Shown here in pieces: positions 6,248-14,820 of a stretch of 64,000 nucleotides of DNA. The notes under the pieces were generated by a model. The model was given only the letters and a program-made list of their open reading frames with translations, did no database searches and had not been told where the DNA came from. This stretch comes from Crenobacter cavernae. Its GTDB lineage: Bacteria; Pseudomonadota; Gammaproteobacteria; Burkholderiales; Chromobacteriaceae. Every line of letters starts with the position of its first letter. Within the stretch, counting starts at the first letter, position 1. A program made the position numbers and the translations under genes. The stretch spans positions 248,001 to 312,000 of the forward strand of contig NZ_CP031337.1 of assembly GCF_003355495.1 (NCBI RefSeq). Direction: 5' to 3'.

Positions 6248-9079
6248 TTACAGCCCGAGCTCGGCCAACTCGACGCCTGGTGTTTCGCCGTAGCGCGTGG
6301 CGAATTCGGCAGCCGGCATCGGCTTGGCGACGAGGTAGCCCTGCACCAGGTCGCAGCCTTCGCCGGCGAGGAAGTCCCACTGCTCGCGCGTCTCGACGCC
6401 CTCGGCGACCACCTGCATGTTCAGGTACTTGGCCATATTGATGATCGCGCGCGTGATCGCGGCGTCGTCCGAATCGCCCGGAATGTCGCGTACGAAGGAG
6501 CGGTCGATCTTCAGCTTGTCGGCCTTGAAACGCTTCAGGTAGGACAGGCTCGAGTAGCCGGTGCCGAAGTCGTCGATCGACAGCGACAGCCCCATCGCCT
6601 TGATGCGCTTGATCGCCGCGAGCGTCGCCTCGGCGTCTTCCATCACGACGGTTTCGGTCACCTCGACGTCGAGGCAGTCGCCCGACAGGCCGTACTCGGT
6701 CAACGCGTCCTCGATCACCGCCGTCAGGTCCTGCTGGCGGAACTGCAGCGCTGACAGGTTGACGCTGACCGTCATCTTCGGCAGCCCGCGCGCCAGCCAT
6801 TCGGCGAGCTGGCGGCACGCCTCGCGGATCACCCAGTTGCCGATCTGCACGATGAAGCCGCGCTCCTCGGCGACCTGGATGAAACCGGCCGGGCCGATCA
6901 GGCCGAGGTTCGGATGCTGCCAGCGGATCAGTGCCTCGGCGCCGACGACGCGGCCGGTCAACATGTCGACCAGCGGCTGGTAGTGCAGCACGAACTCGTC
7001 GCGCTCGAGCGCGAACCTGAGCTGGCTCTCGATCGCGAGGATCTCGCGCGCCCGCGCGTTGAGGTCGGCCGTGTAGAACTTGTAGCTGTTGCGGCCCGAC
7101 GACTTGGCCAGGTACATCGCCGCGTCGGCATTGCGCACCAGCGTCTCGAAGTCGCGCCCGTCGTCCGGGAACACGCTGATGCCGATCGACGGCGTGATCG
7201 TCAGACGGTGGCCGTGCGCATCGAACGCCTCGGCGAACGATTCGCGCACCGCCTCGGCGACCGCCGCCGCCTCGGCCGGCTCGGCCAGCACCGGCAACAA
7301 CATGATGAATTCGTCGCCGCCCTGGCGCGCGAGCATGCCGGTCTGCGGAAAGATGCGCTTGATGCGCTCGGTGGCCGCCTGCAACAGCGCGTCGCCGGCC
7401 GAATGGCCGAGCGACTCGTTGATCGTCTTGAAGCGGTCGAGGTCGAGCAGGAGCAGCGCGAGCTTGTGGTGGTCACGCACCGCGTTCTGGATCGCGAGTT
7501 CGGCGCGGTCCTGCATGTGCGCACGGTTCGGCAGGTTGGTCAGCACGTCGAAGTGCGCGAGGAACTGGATGCGCTCGTCGGCCGCCTTGCGCTCGGACAG
7601 ATCGCTGAACACCGCGACGTAGTGGGTGATTTCACCGGCCGCCCCGCGCACTGCGTTGATCGCCAGCCATTCCGGGTACACCTCGCCGTCTTTGCGGCGG
7701 TTCCACACCTCGCCCTGCCACGCGCCGGCGTCGGACAGCAACTGCCACATCGATTCGTAGAACGGCTGCTCATGGCGGCCCGACGACAGCACCGACGGCT
7801 TCTTGCCGAGCACCTCATCCTCGCTGTAGCCGGTGATCTTGGAGAACGCGCGGTTGACGCTGCGGATGCGCAGGTCGGGGTCGGTGATCATGATGCCTTC
7901 GACGGTGTTCTCGAACACCTTGGACGCCAACTGCATCCGTTCTTCGGCCTCGCGACGCTCGGAGATGTCGCGCACCATGCGCCACACCGCGCTGATGCGG
8001 CCACCGGCGTCGCGCATCGCGACCGTCTTCACGCTGACCGGCACCGGGTTGCCGAGCCTATTGATATAGGCCGCCTCGAAGTCGTCGCAATAGCCGAAGC
8101 GCATCACCTTGTTGTCGAGGTTGAAGCGCTCTACCGGCTCGCTGTCGCTGGCGACCAGCGTCCAGAAGTTCTGCAGCTTCAGCTGGTCGAGGCTGTAGCA
8201 CATCAGGTTCAGGAAGGCCGGGTTCGCGTCGAGCACCTGGCCGTCGAGCGAGCTGATCACGATGCCGTCGAGGTTGGACCAGAACAGCTCGCGGTACTTG
8301 CCCTCGGAACGGCGCAGCGCCTCCTCGACCTCGCGGCGGCGCGCCATGTCGGATTCGAGCGCCAGCGTCTTCGCGCGCAATTCGTCGATCAGGCGCTTCA
8401 GTTCGGCGCGCGTCCACTCGAGGTGGTTGCCGAGCCGGCCGAGCTCGTCGCCGCGGCTCCACGCGAACGGTTCGTCGAGCTTGAGGCCGGCCAGCTGCGT
8501 CGCCTGCTCGGTCAAGGTCTGCATCGGCCTGAAGAAGCGCGACTGCAGCAGCCAAAAGATGAGCAGGCCCGACAGCGCGAGCTGCGCCAACACCAGCAGG
8601 ATCAGGTTCTTCAGCTGGCTGTTCAGTTCGATCGCCAGGTGCTCGGTGTCGAACTCGATGCTGACCTGGCCGATCTCCTCGCCGCGGTACAGCACCGGCT
8701 TCTGCACGAAGGCGACGCTGCCGATGCGCCGTTCGCTCCTCAACGCCGACAGGAAAACGGTGTTCGACTGGGTGTCGGTGACGCGGATCGCGATCACGCG
8801 CGCGTCGTCCATCACCGACGCGAGCAAGGGGCTGCCGGCCTGGCGCGACAGGTTCCATAACGGTTCCTGCATGCCGAGCGACACGATGTCCAGCAACCGT
8901 CGCTGGTCGGTTTCCAGCCCTTGCGTCAGCTTATCGCGCTGCGCGCTGAAGCCCACCAGCGTGATCAGGAGCGCCGGGATCAATAGGCCGAGCACCACCG
9001 CGATCAGAAACATCTGACGCAGCGTCAGGCGATGCAGGGCCGAGCGTTTCTTGTCTGCTGCAGCGTAGGGGAGTGCCAT
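6248..9079 (-). CDS. Membrane PAS-PAS-GGDEF-EAL c-di-GMP regulator
   Basis: 943 aa. Two membrane segments (about 23-46 and 158-180) bracket a periplasmic sensor of about 110 residues. A HAMP-like linker, two PAS domains (about 265-385 and 390-510), a GGDEF domain (about 515-680) and an EAL domain (about 690-935) follow. The synthase motif is intact (RQGGDEF) and the phosphodiesterase keeps EALIRW, DDFGTGYSS and the Glu of VVAEGVET. The RxxD inhibitory site upstream of GGDEF is absent (PQTG instead), so product inhibition of synthesis is not expected. It is a single gene, divergent from mtaD, closed by the hairpin at 6122-6163. The signal is unknown. Confidence 0.9.
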   Translation of the reverse strand: MALPYAAADKKRSALHRLTLRQMFLIAVVLGLLIPALLITLVGFSAQRDKLTQGLETDQRRLLDIVSLGMQEPLWNLSRQAGSPLLASVMDDARVIAIRVTDTQSNTVFLSALRSERRIGSVAFVQKPVLYRGEEIGQVSIEFDTEHLAIELNSQLKNLILLVLAQLALSGLLIFWLLQSRFFRPMQTLTEQATQLAGLKLDEPFAWSRGDELGRLGNHLEWTRAELKRLIDELRAKTLALESDMARRREVEEALRRSEGKYRELFWSNLDGIVISSLDGQVLDANPAFLNLMCYSLDQLKLQNFWTLVASDSEPVERFNLDNKVMRFGYCDDFEAAYINRLGNPVPVSVKTVAMRDAGGRISAVWRMVRDISERREAEERMQLASKVFENTVEGIMITDPDLRIRSVNRAFSKITGYSEDEVLGKKPSVLSSGRHEQPFYESMWQLLSDAGAWQGEVWNRRKDGEVYPEWLAINAVRGAAGEITHYVAVFSDLSERKAADERIQFLAHFDVLTNLPNRAHMQDRAELAIQNAVRDHHKLALLLLDLDRFKTINESLGHSAGDALLQAATERIKRIFPQTGMLARQGGDEFIMLLPVLAEPAEAAAVAEAVRESFAEAFDAHGHRLTITPSIGISVFPDDGRDFETLVRNADAAMYLAKSSGRNSYKFYTADLNARAREILAIESQLRFALERDEFVLHYQPLVDMLTGRVVGAEALIRWQHPNLGLIGPAGFIQVAEERGFIVQIGNWVIREACRQLAEWLARGLPKMTVSVNLSALQFRQQDLTAVIEDALTEYGLSGDCLDVEVTETVVMEDAEATLAAIKRIKAMGLSLSIDDFGTGYSSLSYLKRFKADKLKIDRSFVRDIPGDSDDAAITRAIINMAKYLNMQVVAEGVETREQWDFLAGEGCDLVQGYLVAKPMPAAEFATRYGETPGVELAELGL

Positions 9080-9235
9080 GTTTTATCGGGGTTGTCGTCC
9101 TAGGCACACGGCCTGTGCGGAACGTTTTGTCATGAGCGTGCAGGATACCGCCAGTATACACATTTGTCGTTGTTTACCTCGTTCCCGGCGCGGCCTAAAA
9201 TCGCCCGATTCTACAGAGTCACTAAGGCTGCCCCG

Positions 9236-10567
9236 ATGTCCGCTACAAGCATTGACGCGCTGATCCGCGCGCGCTGGATGATCACCGTCGAAAACGACGG
9301 CGAGGTCCTGGAAAACCACGCGCTGGCGATCAAGGACGGCAAGATCGCCGCCGTCCTGTCCCCGGCCGACGCCGCACAGGCCGCCGCCCACGCCGACATG
9401 GTGCACACGCTCGACACGCACGTGCTGATGCCGGGCCTGATCAACCTGCACGGCCACAGCGCGATGACGCTGCTGCGCGGCTACGCCGACGACCTCGCGC
9501 TGATGGACTGGCTGAACAACCACATCTGGCCGGCCGAGGGCAAACACGTCAGCGACGCCTTCGTCTACGACGGCACGCTGATCGCGATGGCCGAGATGAT
9601 CCGCGGCGGCACCACGACGATCAACGACATGTACTTCCACCACGGCGCGGTCGCGCGCGCCGGCATCGCGTCGGGCCTGCGCACCTTCGTCGGTTGCAGC
9701 ATCCTCGAATTCCCTACCGCCTACGGCCGTGACGCCGACGACTATATCGAGAAGGCGCTCGCCGAACGCCGCGCCTTCCTCGGCGAGGAGCGCGTCGACT
9801 TCGTGCTCGCGCCGCACGCGCCGTACACCGTGTCGGACGACACCTTCAAGAAGGTGATCACGCTGGCCGAGGAAGAGGACATGCTCGTCCACTGCCACAT
9901 CCACGAGACCGGCTTCGAGGTCGAATCCAGCGTCAAGGAACACCACCAGCGCCCGCTGGCGCGCCTCAAGCAGCTCGGCCTGTTGTCGCCGCGGCTGACC
10001 GCCGCGCACATGGTGCACCTGAGCGACGACGAGATCGAGCTCGCCGCGCGCCATGGCGTGAACGTGGCGCACAATCCGGCGTCCAATATGAAGCTCGCGT
10101 CGGGCATCGCGCCGGTGGCGAAGATGCTGGCCGCCGGCGTCAACGTCGGCATCGGCACCGACGGCGCCGCGTCGAACAACAAGCTCGACATGTTGGCCGA
10201 GACCCGTCTGGCGGCACTGCTCGCCAAGGTCGGCACGCTCGAGCCGACCGCGGTACCGGCCGCAACCGCGATCCGCATGGCGACGCTAAACGGCGCGAAG
10301 GCGCTCGGCATAGACGACAAGGTCGGCAGCATCAAAGCCGGCAAGCAGGCCGACGTGATCGCGATCGACCTGACGGCGCTCGAGACCGCGCCGGTGTTCG
10401 ACCCGGTCTCGCACGTCGTCTACGCCGCCGGCCGCGAACAGGTCAGCCATGTGTGGGTCGACGGCCAGTGCCTGATGGCCGGGCGCGAGCTTGCCACCCT
10501 CAAACCTGATGACCTTCTGGGCCGCGCCGAAGACTGGCGCGCACGCATCCAAGCGAGGACCGCATGA
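9236..10567 (+). CDS. mtaD: 5'-methylthioadenosine/S-adenosylhomocysteine deaminase
   Basis: 443 aa, an amidohydrolase-superfamily deaminase (TRZ/ATZ branch) converting MTA or SAH to the inosine form in nucleoside salvage. The metal ligands are visible: HGH in INLHGHSAMTLLRG, a central His in HCHIHETG, the HMVHL strand and the catalytic Asp in GIGTDGAASNN. The ATG at 9236 starts a protein of family-typical length; longer in-frame starts upstream add residues with no homology feel. It overlaps ubiG by 4 bp (ATGA), so the two are translationally coupled. This pairing is sensible because UbiG consumes SAM and releases SAH. Confidence 0.9.
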   Translation: MSATSIDALIRARWMITVENDGEVLENHALAIKDGKIAAVLSPADAAQAAAHADMVHTLDTHVLMPGLINLHGHSAMTLLRGYADDLALMDWLNNHIWPAEGKHVSDAFVYDGTLIAMAEMIRGGTTTINDMYFHHGAVARAGIASGLRTFVGCSILEFPTAYGRDADDYIEKALAERRAFLGEERVDFVLAPHAPYTVSDDTFKKVITLAEEEDMLVHCHIHETGFEVESSVKEHHQRPLARLKQLGLLSPRLTAAHMVHLSDDEIELAARHGVNVAHNPASNMKLASGIAPVAKMLAAGVNVGIGTDGAASNNKLDMLAETRLAALLAKVGTLEPTAVPAATAIRMATLNGAKALGIDDKVGSIKAGKQADVIAIDLTALETAPVFDPVSHVVYAAGREQVSHVWVDGQCLMAGRELATLKPDDLLGRAEDWRARIQARTA

Positions 10568-11265
10568 GCAACGTCGACGAACAGGAAATCGACAAATTCA
10601 GCCAGATCGCGCACAAGTGGTGGGACAAGGACAGCGAGTTCAAGCCGCTGCACGAGATCAACCCGCTGCGCCTCGACTACATCGACACGCATAGCGGCGG
10701 CCTCGCCGGCAAGGCCGTGCTCGACGTCGGCTGCGGCGGCGGAATTCTCGCCGAGAGCATGGCGGTGAAGGGCGCGACGGTGACCGGCATCGATCTGGCG
10801 AAGAAGTCGCTGAAGATCGCGCAGCTGCACAGTCTCGAGACCGGCGTCGCGGTGAACTACCGTTGCGTGCCGGTCGAGGACTTGGCTGCAGAAAGCCCCG
10901 AAAGCTTCGACGCCGTCACCTGCATGGAAATGCTCGAACACGTGCCCGACCCGCAGAGCATCGTCGATGCCTGCGCCAGGCTGGTGAAACCGGGTGGCTG
11001 GGTGTTCTTCTCGACGCTGAACCGCAACGCCAAGAGCTATCTGATGGCGATCCTCGGCGCCGAGTACCTGCTCGGCCTGTTGCCGCGCGGCACGCACGAG
11101 TTCGCGCGCTTCATCAAGCCGTCCGAACTGACGCGCATGACGCGCCACGCCGGCCTGGAGCTCGCCGACATCAGCGGCATGGAATACCACCCGCTGACGC
11201 ACCGCTACTTCCTGTCGGGCAACAGCGACGTCAACTACCTGATCGCGACGCGACGCCCGCTCTGA
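10564..11265 (+). CDS. ubiG: Ubiquinone biosynthesis O-methyltransferase UbiG
   Basis: 233 aa, class I SAM-dependent methyltransferase performing both O-methylations of ubiquinone synthesis. The opening DKFSQIAHKWWDKDSEFKPL is the UbiG hallmark. Motif I is VLDVGCGGGILAE, followed by the FDAVTCMEMLEHVPDP post-motif and GGWVFFSTLNR. Length matches the family. It begins inside the last codons of mtaD and is closed by a strong hairpin at 11278-11317. A gph-type phosphatase often found next in other genomes is missing here. Confidence 0.95.
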   Translation: MSNVDEQEIDKFSQIAHKWWDKDSEFKPLHEINPLRLDYIDTHSGGLAGKAVLDVGCGGGILAESMAVKGATVTGIDLAKKSLKIAQLHSLETGVAVNYRCVPVEDLAAESPESFDAVTCMEMLEHVPDPQSIVDACARLVKPGGWVFFSTLNRNAKSYLMAILGAEYLLGLLPRGTHEFARFIKPSELTRMTRHAGLELADISGMEYHPLTHRYFLSGNSDVNYLIATRRPL

Positions 11266-11277
11266 CGCGCCCAAACG

Positions 11278-11317
11278 CGGCTCGGCCAACCTTTGTAGGG
11301 TTGGCCGAGCTTTTTTT
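11278..11317 (+). terminator. Terminator built from an inverted pair of the 13-bp motif
   Basis: GGCTCGGCCAACC and GGTTGGCCGAGC form the stem around a short loop, followed by seven Ts. It ends mtaD-ubiG. Both arms are copies of the recurrent CTCGGCCAAC motif. Confidence 0.9.
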
Positions 11318-11422
11318 GTCCGACGACCGACAACCTGACAGTCTGTTTACCCAACAGCCGGTCGATTGAACGAGGCCGACCGGCCCGTGCACAATAGCGC
11401 GATTCCGATTCGGGAGATCCCC

Positions 11423-12091
11423 ATGGCGTTCAAGGCGAACGACTCGCTGACCGAACAGATCGCCCAGTACCTGGGCAAGAAGATCATCGAGGGCGACATG
11501 CCGCCCGGCGAGCGCATCCAGGAGCTGCGCATCGCCGCCGAACTCGAAGTCAGCCGCGGCTCGATCCGCGAGGCGCTGTTGATCCTGCAGCGCCGCCACC
11601 TGGTCGACATCTACCCGCGCCGCGGCGCGGTCGTCGCCGGCATCAGCCGCGACGACGTGCGCGACTTTTTCGAACTGTGGTTCTGGCTGCTCGACCGCCT
11701 GTTCAGCGAGCTGGCCACCGGCTGGCGCGGCGACGACCTCGCCGCCTTCGACGCGCGGCTGACCGCGCTCGCCGAATGCGAGGCCGCCGGCGACTGGCGG
11801 CGCTACTACGAGACCGGCGTCGAACTGTTGGGCGCGGTCTACGACCGCAGCCGCAACCGCTACCTGCAGGAGTTGCTCGCCGACCTGCTGCCGCAAAGCC
11901 AGCGCTGCCTGTTCATCATCCTCAAGGGCGGCAGCGCACGCATGGAGCACACGCTGGCGATGCTGACCGGGCTGTTCGGCCACGTACGCGCGCGCGACGT
12001 GAACGCGGTGCGCGCCACCGTCGCCGAGTTCTGCAAGGCCTACACCGAGCTGGCCGAAGCGTCGGTCGGCCATTTCGCCGCGCCGCGTTAA
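11423..12091 (+). CDS. GntR-family (FadR subfamily) transcriptional regulator
   Basis: 222 aa. The N-terminal winged helix-turn-helix (about 8-72) has SLTEQIAQYLGKKIIEGDMPPGERI and RGSIREALLILQRRHLV, typical GntR. The remainder is an all-helical FCD-type ligand domain (DFFELWFWLLDRL ... YDRSRNRYLQELL ... RARDVNAVRATVAEF). The ATG at 11423 has GGGAG 8 nt upstream; an earlier in-frame start at 11366 lacks one. No neighbouring catabolic operon identifies its ligand. It is transcribed alone and followed by the hairpin at 12103-12148. Confidence 0.85.
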   Translation: MAFKANDSLTEQIAQYLGKKIIEGDMPPGERIQELRIAAELEVSRGSIREALLILQRRHLVDIYPRRGAVVAGISRDDVRDFFELWFWLLDRLFSELATGWRGDDLAAFDARLTALAECEAAGDWRRYYETGVELLGAVYDRSRNRYLQELLADLLPQSQRCLFIILKGGSARMEHTLAMLTGLFGHVRARDVNAVRATVAEFCKAYTELAEASVGHFAAPR

Positions 12092-12102
12092 GACCGCCAC
12101 CA

Positions 12103-12148
12103 AAAGCACAGGGCCGCGCTCCTAAAAAGGAGCGCGGCCCTGTGCTTT
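12103..12148. terminator. 20-bp perfect stem hairpin
   Basis: AAAGCACAGGGCCGCGCTCC and its exact complement enclose TAAAAA. It lies between convergent GntR and folA genes. The following T-run is short, so it may act on both strands. Confidence 0.75.
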
Positions 12149-12191
12149 ATGTGATGTTCAAGGTTGGCCGAGCCCTGTCCGGCCAAGCCGG

Positions 12192-12680
12192 TCAGCGGCG
12201 CACGTACTCGACGAAGGCGTAAGCGAGCCCGGCGGCGCTGACGTGCGCCTCGCGCGACGCCTCGCGCCACACGTTCTTGTCGACCTCGGGAAAGAACGCA
12301 TCGCCGTCGACCTCAAGCGCGATCTCGGTCAGCGACAGCTTGTTAGCGCTCGCTATCGCCTGCGCGAACAGCTCGCCGCCGCCGATCACGCAAATCTCGT
12401 CGACCTCGGCCAAGGTCGCCAGCGCATCGGCCAGCGAATACACGACCTCGACGCCGTCGGCGTGCCAGTCGCGGTTGCGCGTCACCACCACGTTGCGGCG
12501 GCCCGGCAGCGGCCGGCCGATCGAATCGTAGGTCTTGCGCCCCATCACGATCGGCTTGCCGAGCGTGACCGCCTTGAAGTGCTTCAGGTCCTCCGGCAGG
12601 TGCCACGGCAGGGTGTTGGCGACGCCGATCACGTTGCCCTCGGCCATCGCCGCGACCAGCGTCACGGTCGGTTTCGTCAT
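12192..12680 (-). CDS. folA: Dihydrofolate reductase
   Basis: 162 aa, reduces dihydrofolate to tetrahydrofolate with NADPH. The substrate loop NTLPWHLPEDLKHFK contains the catalytic Asp, and GKPIVMGRKTYDSIGRPLPGR and EICVIGGGELF are the NADPH-binding elements. Length matches the family. Its ATG overlaps the thyA stop by 4 bp, so it is translated after thyA; the pair couples dTMP synthesis with regeneration of the dihydrofolate produced. Confidence 0.95.
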   Translation of the reverse strand: MTKPTVTLVAAMAEGNVIGVANTLPWHLPEDLKHFKAVTLGKPIVMGRKTYDSIGRPLPGRRNVVVTRNRDWHADGVEVVYSLADALATLAEVDEICVIGGGELFAQAIASANKLSLTEIALEVDGDAFFPEVDKNVWREASREAHVSAAGLAYAFVEYVRR

Positions 12681-13471
12681 ACCGCCACCTTCGCGCGGAT
12701 CGCCGGGTGCGGGTCGTAGCCCTCGAGCGTGAAGTCCTCGTACTTGAAGCCGAAGATGTCCTTCACCGCCGGGTTGAGCTTCATCACCGGACGCTGACGT
12801 GGCTCGCGCGACAGCTGCAGGCGGGCCTGCTCCAGGTGGTTACTGTAGAGGTGCGCGTCGCCGAGCGTGTGCACGAAGTCACCCGCTTGCAGGCCGCAGA
12901 CCTGCGCCACCATCATCGTCAGCAGCGCGTAGCTGGCGATATTGAACGGCACGCCGAGGAAGATGTCGGCCGAGCGCTGGTAGAGCTGGCACGACAGCCT
13001 GCCGTCGGCGACGTAGAACTGGAACAGGCTGTGGCAAGGCGGCAGCGCCATCTCGTCGACCAGCGCCGGGTTCCACGCCGACACGATCAGCCGGCGCGAG
13101 TCCGGGCTCTGCTTGATCATCTCGACCACATTGGCGATCTGGTCGACCTTGCCGCCGTCCGGCGCCGGCCACGAGCGCCACTGGTAACCGTAGACCGGGC
13201 CGAGCTCGCCGTTCTCGTCGGCCCACTCGTCCCAGATCGACACGCCGTTGTCCTTCAGATACTTGATGTTGGTGTCACCGGCGAGGAACCACAGCAGCTC
13301 GTGGATGATGGACTTGAGGTGGACCTTCTTGGTCGTCACGAGCGGGAAGCCGTCGGCCAGGTCGAAGCGCATCTGGTGGCCGAACACCGACAGCGTGCCG
13401 GTGCCGGTGCGGTCGGACTTGGCGTGGCCGTGCTCGAGCACGTGGCGCATCAGGTCGAGATAAGGGGTCAT
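12677..13471 (-). CDS. thyA: Thymidylate synthase
   Basis: 264 aa, the same length as the E. coli enzyme. It methylates dUMP using methylene-tetrahydrofolate. The nucleophilic Cys is in ALPPCHSLFQFYV, the Arg-phosphate site in DSRRLIVSAWNP, and the folate region in NIASYALLTMMVAQV. Its stop overlaps the folA start. About 175 bp separate it from divergent flhB. Confidence 0.97.
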   Translation of the reverse strand: MTPYLDLMRHVLEHGHAKSDRTGTGTLSVFGHQMRFDLADGFPLVTTKKVHLKSIIHELLWFLAGDTNIKYLKDNGVSIWDEWADENGELGPVYGYQWRSWPAPDGGKVDQIANVVEMIKQSPDSRRLIVSAWNPALVDEMALPPCHSLFQFYVADGRLSCQLYQRSADIFLGVPFNIASYALLTMMVAQVCGLQAGDFVHTLGDAHLYSNHLEQARLQLSREPRQRPVMKLNPAVKDIFGFKYEDFTLEGYDPHPAIRAKVAV

Positions 13472-13645
13472 GGGCAGGAAAAAACGGAATCGGGACCGGC
13501 ACGATTCTACCCGATGGCCGGCCCCGCCGCATCGCCGCCGCTGCGTGAAACTCCCTCGTCGTAAAGCTATTACTTATCCGCCCCTTAGGCTAACATCGAC
13601 CCTTTTGTCACCGGCGTTTACCGCCGACCCGGAACGCCCTAAGCG

Positions 13646-14806
13646 ATGGCCGCCGAAGACTCCGACCTCGAACGCACCGAACCCGCCTCAGAACGGCGCC
13701 TGCAGCAGGCGCGCGAAGAGGGAAACGTGCCCCGCTCGCGGGAACTGGCGACCTTCGCCGTCACCATGACCGGCGTCGCGATGCTGATGGCGCAGGGGCC
13801 GGCGCTCGCGACCTTCCTGATGGAGGTGATCCGACGCCTGTACACCTTCGACATGGCGACGCTCAAGACCAACGACGTCATCATGACGCGCTTTCGCGAC
13901 GCCTTCCTCGACACGCTGATGGCACTGTTGCCGACGCTAGGCGCGCTGGCGCTGGTGGCGGCGATCACGCCGCTCATGATCGGCGGCTGGAACCTCACCT
14001 TCAAGAACATCCAGCCGAAGTTCTCTAAGCTGAACCCGGCCTCCGGCATCAAGCGCATGTTCTCGGTGGCCGCCGCCGGCGAAGGGCTGAAGGCGATCCT
14101 CAAGAGCGTGCTGATCGGCGGCGTCGCGACCTGGGTGATCTGGACCGACAGGATGGAGATCGTCGGCCTGGTCAGCCTGCCGCTGGAAGTCGGCATCGTT
14201 AGGCTGGGCGAGCTGTTGATCCACACCTTCCTGATCGTGGTCGGCGCGATGCTGTTGCTGGTGGTGGTCGACGTCCCCTTGCAGCTGTGGCAGTACCACA
14301 AGCGGCTGAGGATGACCAAGGAAGAGGTCAGGCAGGAATACAAGGAACAGGAAGGTTCGCCCGAGGTGAAGGGCCGTATCCGCCAGCTGCAGCGCGAGGC
14401 GGCACGCAAACGGATGATGAGCGAGATCCCGAAGGCGAACGTGATCGTGACCAACCCGACGCACTACGCGGTGGCGATCAAGTACGAGGAAGGGATGCGC
14501 GCGCCGCAGGTCGTCGCCAAGGGCGCGCTGAAGTTGGCCGAGCGCATCATCGAGACCGGCCGCGAGCACCGCGTCACGCTGATGCGCGTGCCGAGCTTCA
14601 CGCGCGCGATCTACTTCAACGCCGACATCGGCGAGGAAATCCCCGGCAAATTGTTCGAGGCGGCGGCGCAGGTGCTGGCCTACGTCTACCAGTTGAAGGC
14701 CTATGAAATCAACGGCGGACTCGCGCCGGTCTTCCCCGACGCGCTCGACGTTCCGCCCGAGCTTGACCCGCAATCGAAACGACCGCAAGCTACCGCACCG
14801 CGCTGA
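13646..14806 (+). CDS. flhB: Flagellar export apparatus protein FlhB
   Basis: 386 aa, the export gate subunit and substrate-specificity switch of the flagellar type III system. An N-terminal charged tail (DSDLERTEPASERRLQQAREEGNVPRS, split) precedes four hydrophobic segments between about 30 and 215. The cytoplasmic domain holds the autocleavage site NPTHYAVA, intact. The C-terminal extension is Pro-rich. It is the first gene of a tightly packed operon flhB-flhA-flhF-fleN-fliA-motC. A weak spacing to flhA (14 bp) with no clear ribosome site suggests coupling. Confidence 0.95.
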   Translation: MAAEDSDLERTEPASERRLQQAREEGNVPRSRELATFAVTMTGVAMLMAQGPALATFLMEVIRRLYTFDMATLKTNDVIMTRFRDAFLDTLMALLPTLGALALVAAITPLMIGGWNLTFKNIQPKFSKLNPASGIKRMFSVAAAGEGLKAILKSVLIGGVATWVIWTDRMEIVGLVSLPLEVGIVRLGELLIHTFLIVVGAMLLLVVVDVPLQLWQYHKRLRMTKEEVRQEYKEQEGSPEVKGRIRQLQREAARKRMMSEIPKANVIVTNPTHYAVAIKYEEGMRAPQVVAKGALKLAERIIETGREHRVTLMRVPSFTRAIYFNADIGEEIPGKLFEAAAQVLAYVYQLKAYEINGGLAPVFPDALDVPPELDPQSKRPQATAPR

Positions 14807-14820
14807 TCTTAAACCGATAA

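Noticed and set aside
6914..8860. 648-aa plus-strand ORF opposite the GGDEF-EAL gene
   Set aside because: Arg/Val/Gln-rich antisense translation of a conserved minus-strand gene; typical of high-GC DNA.
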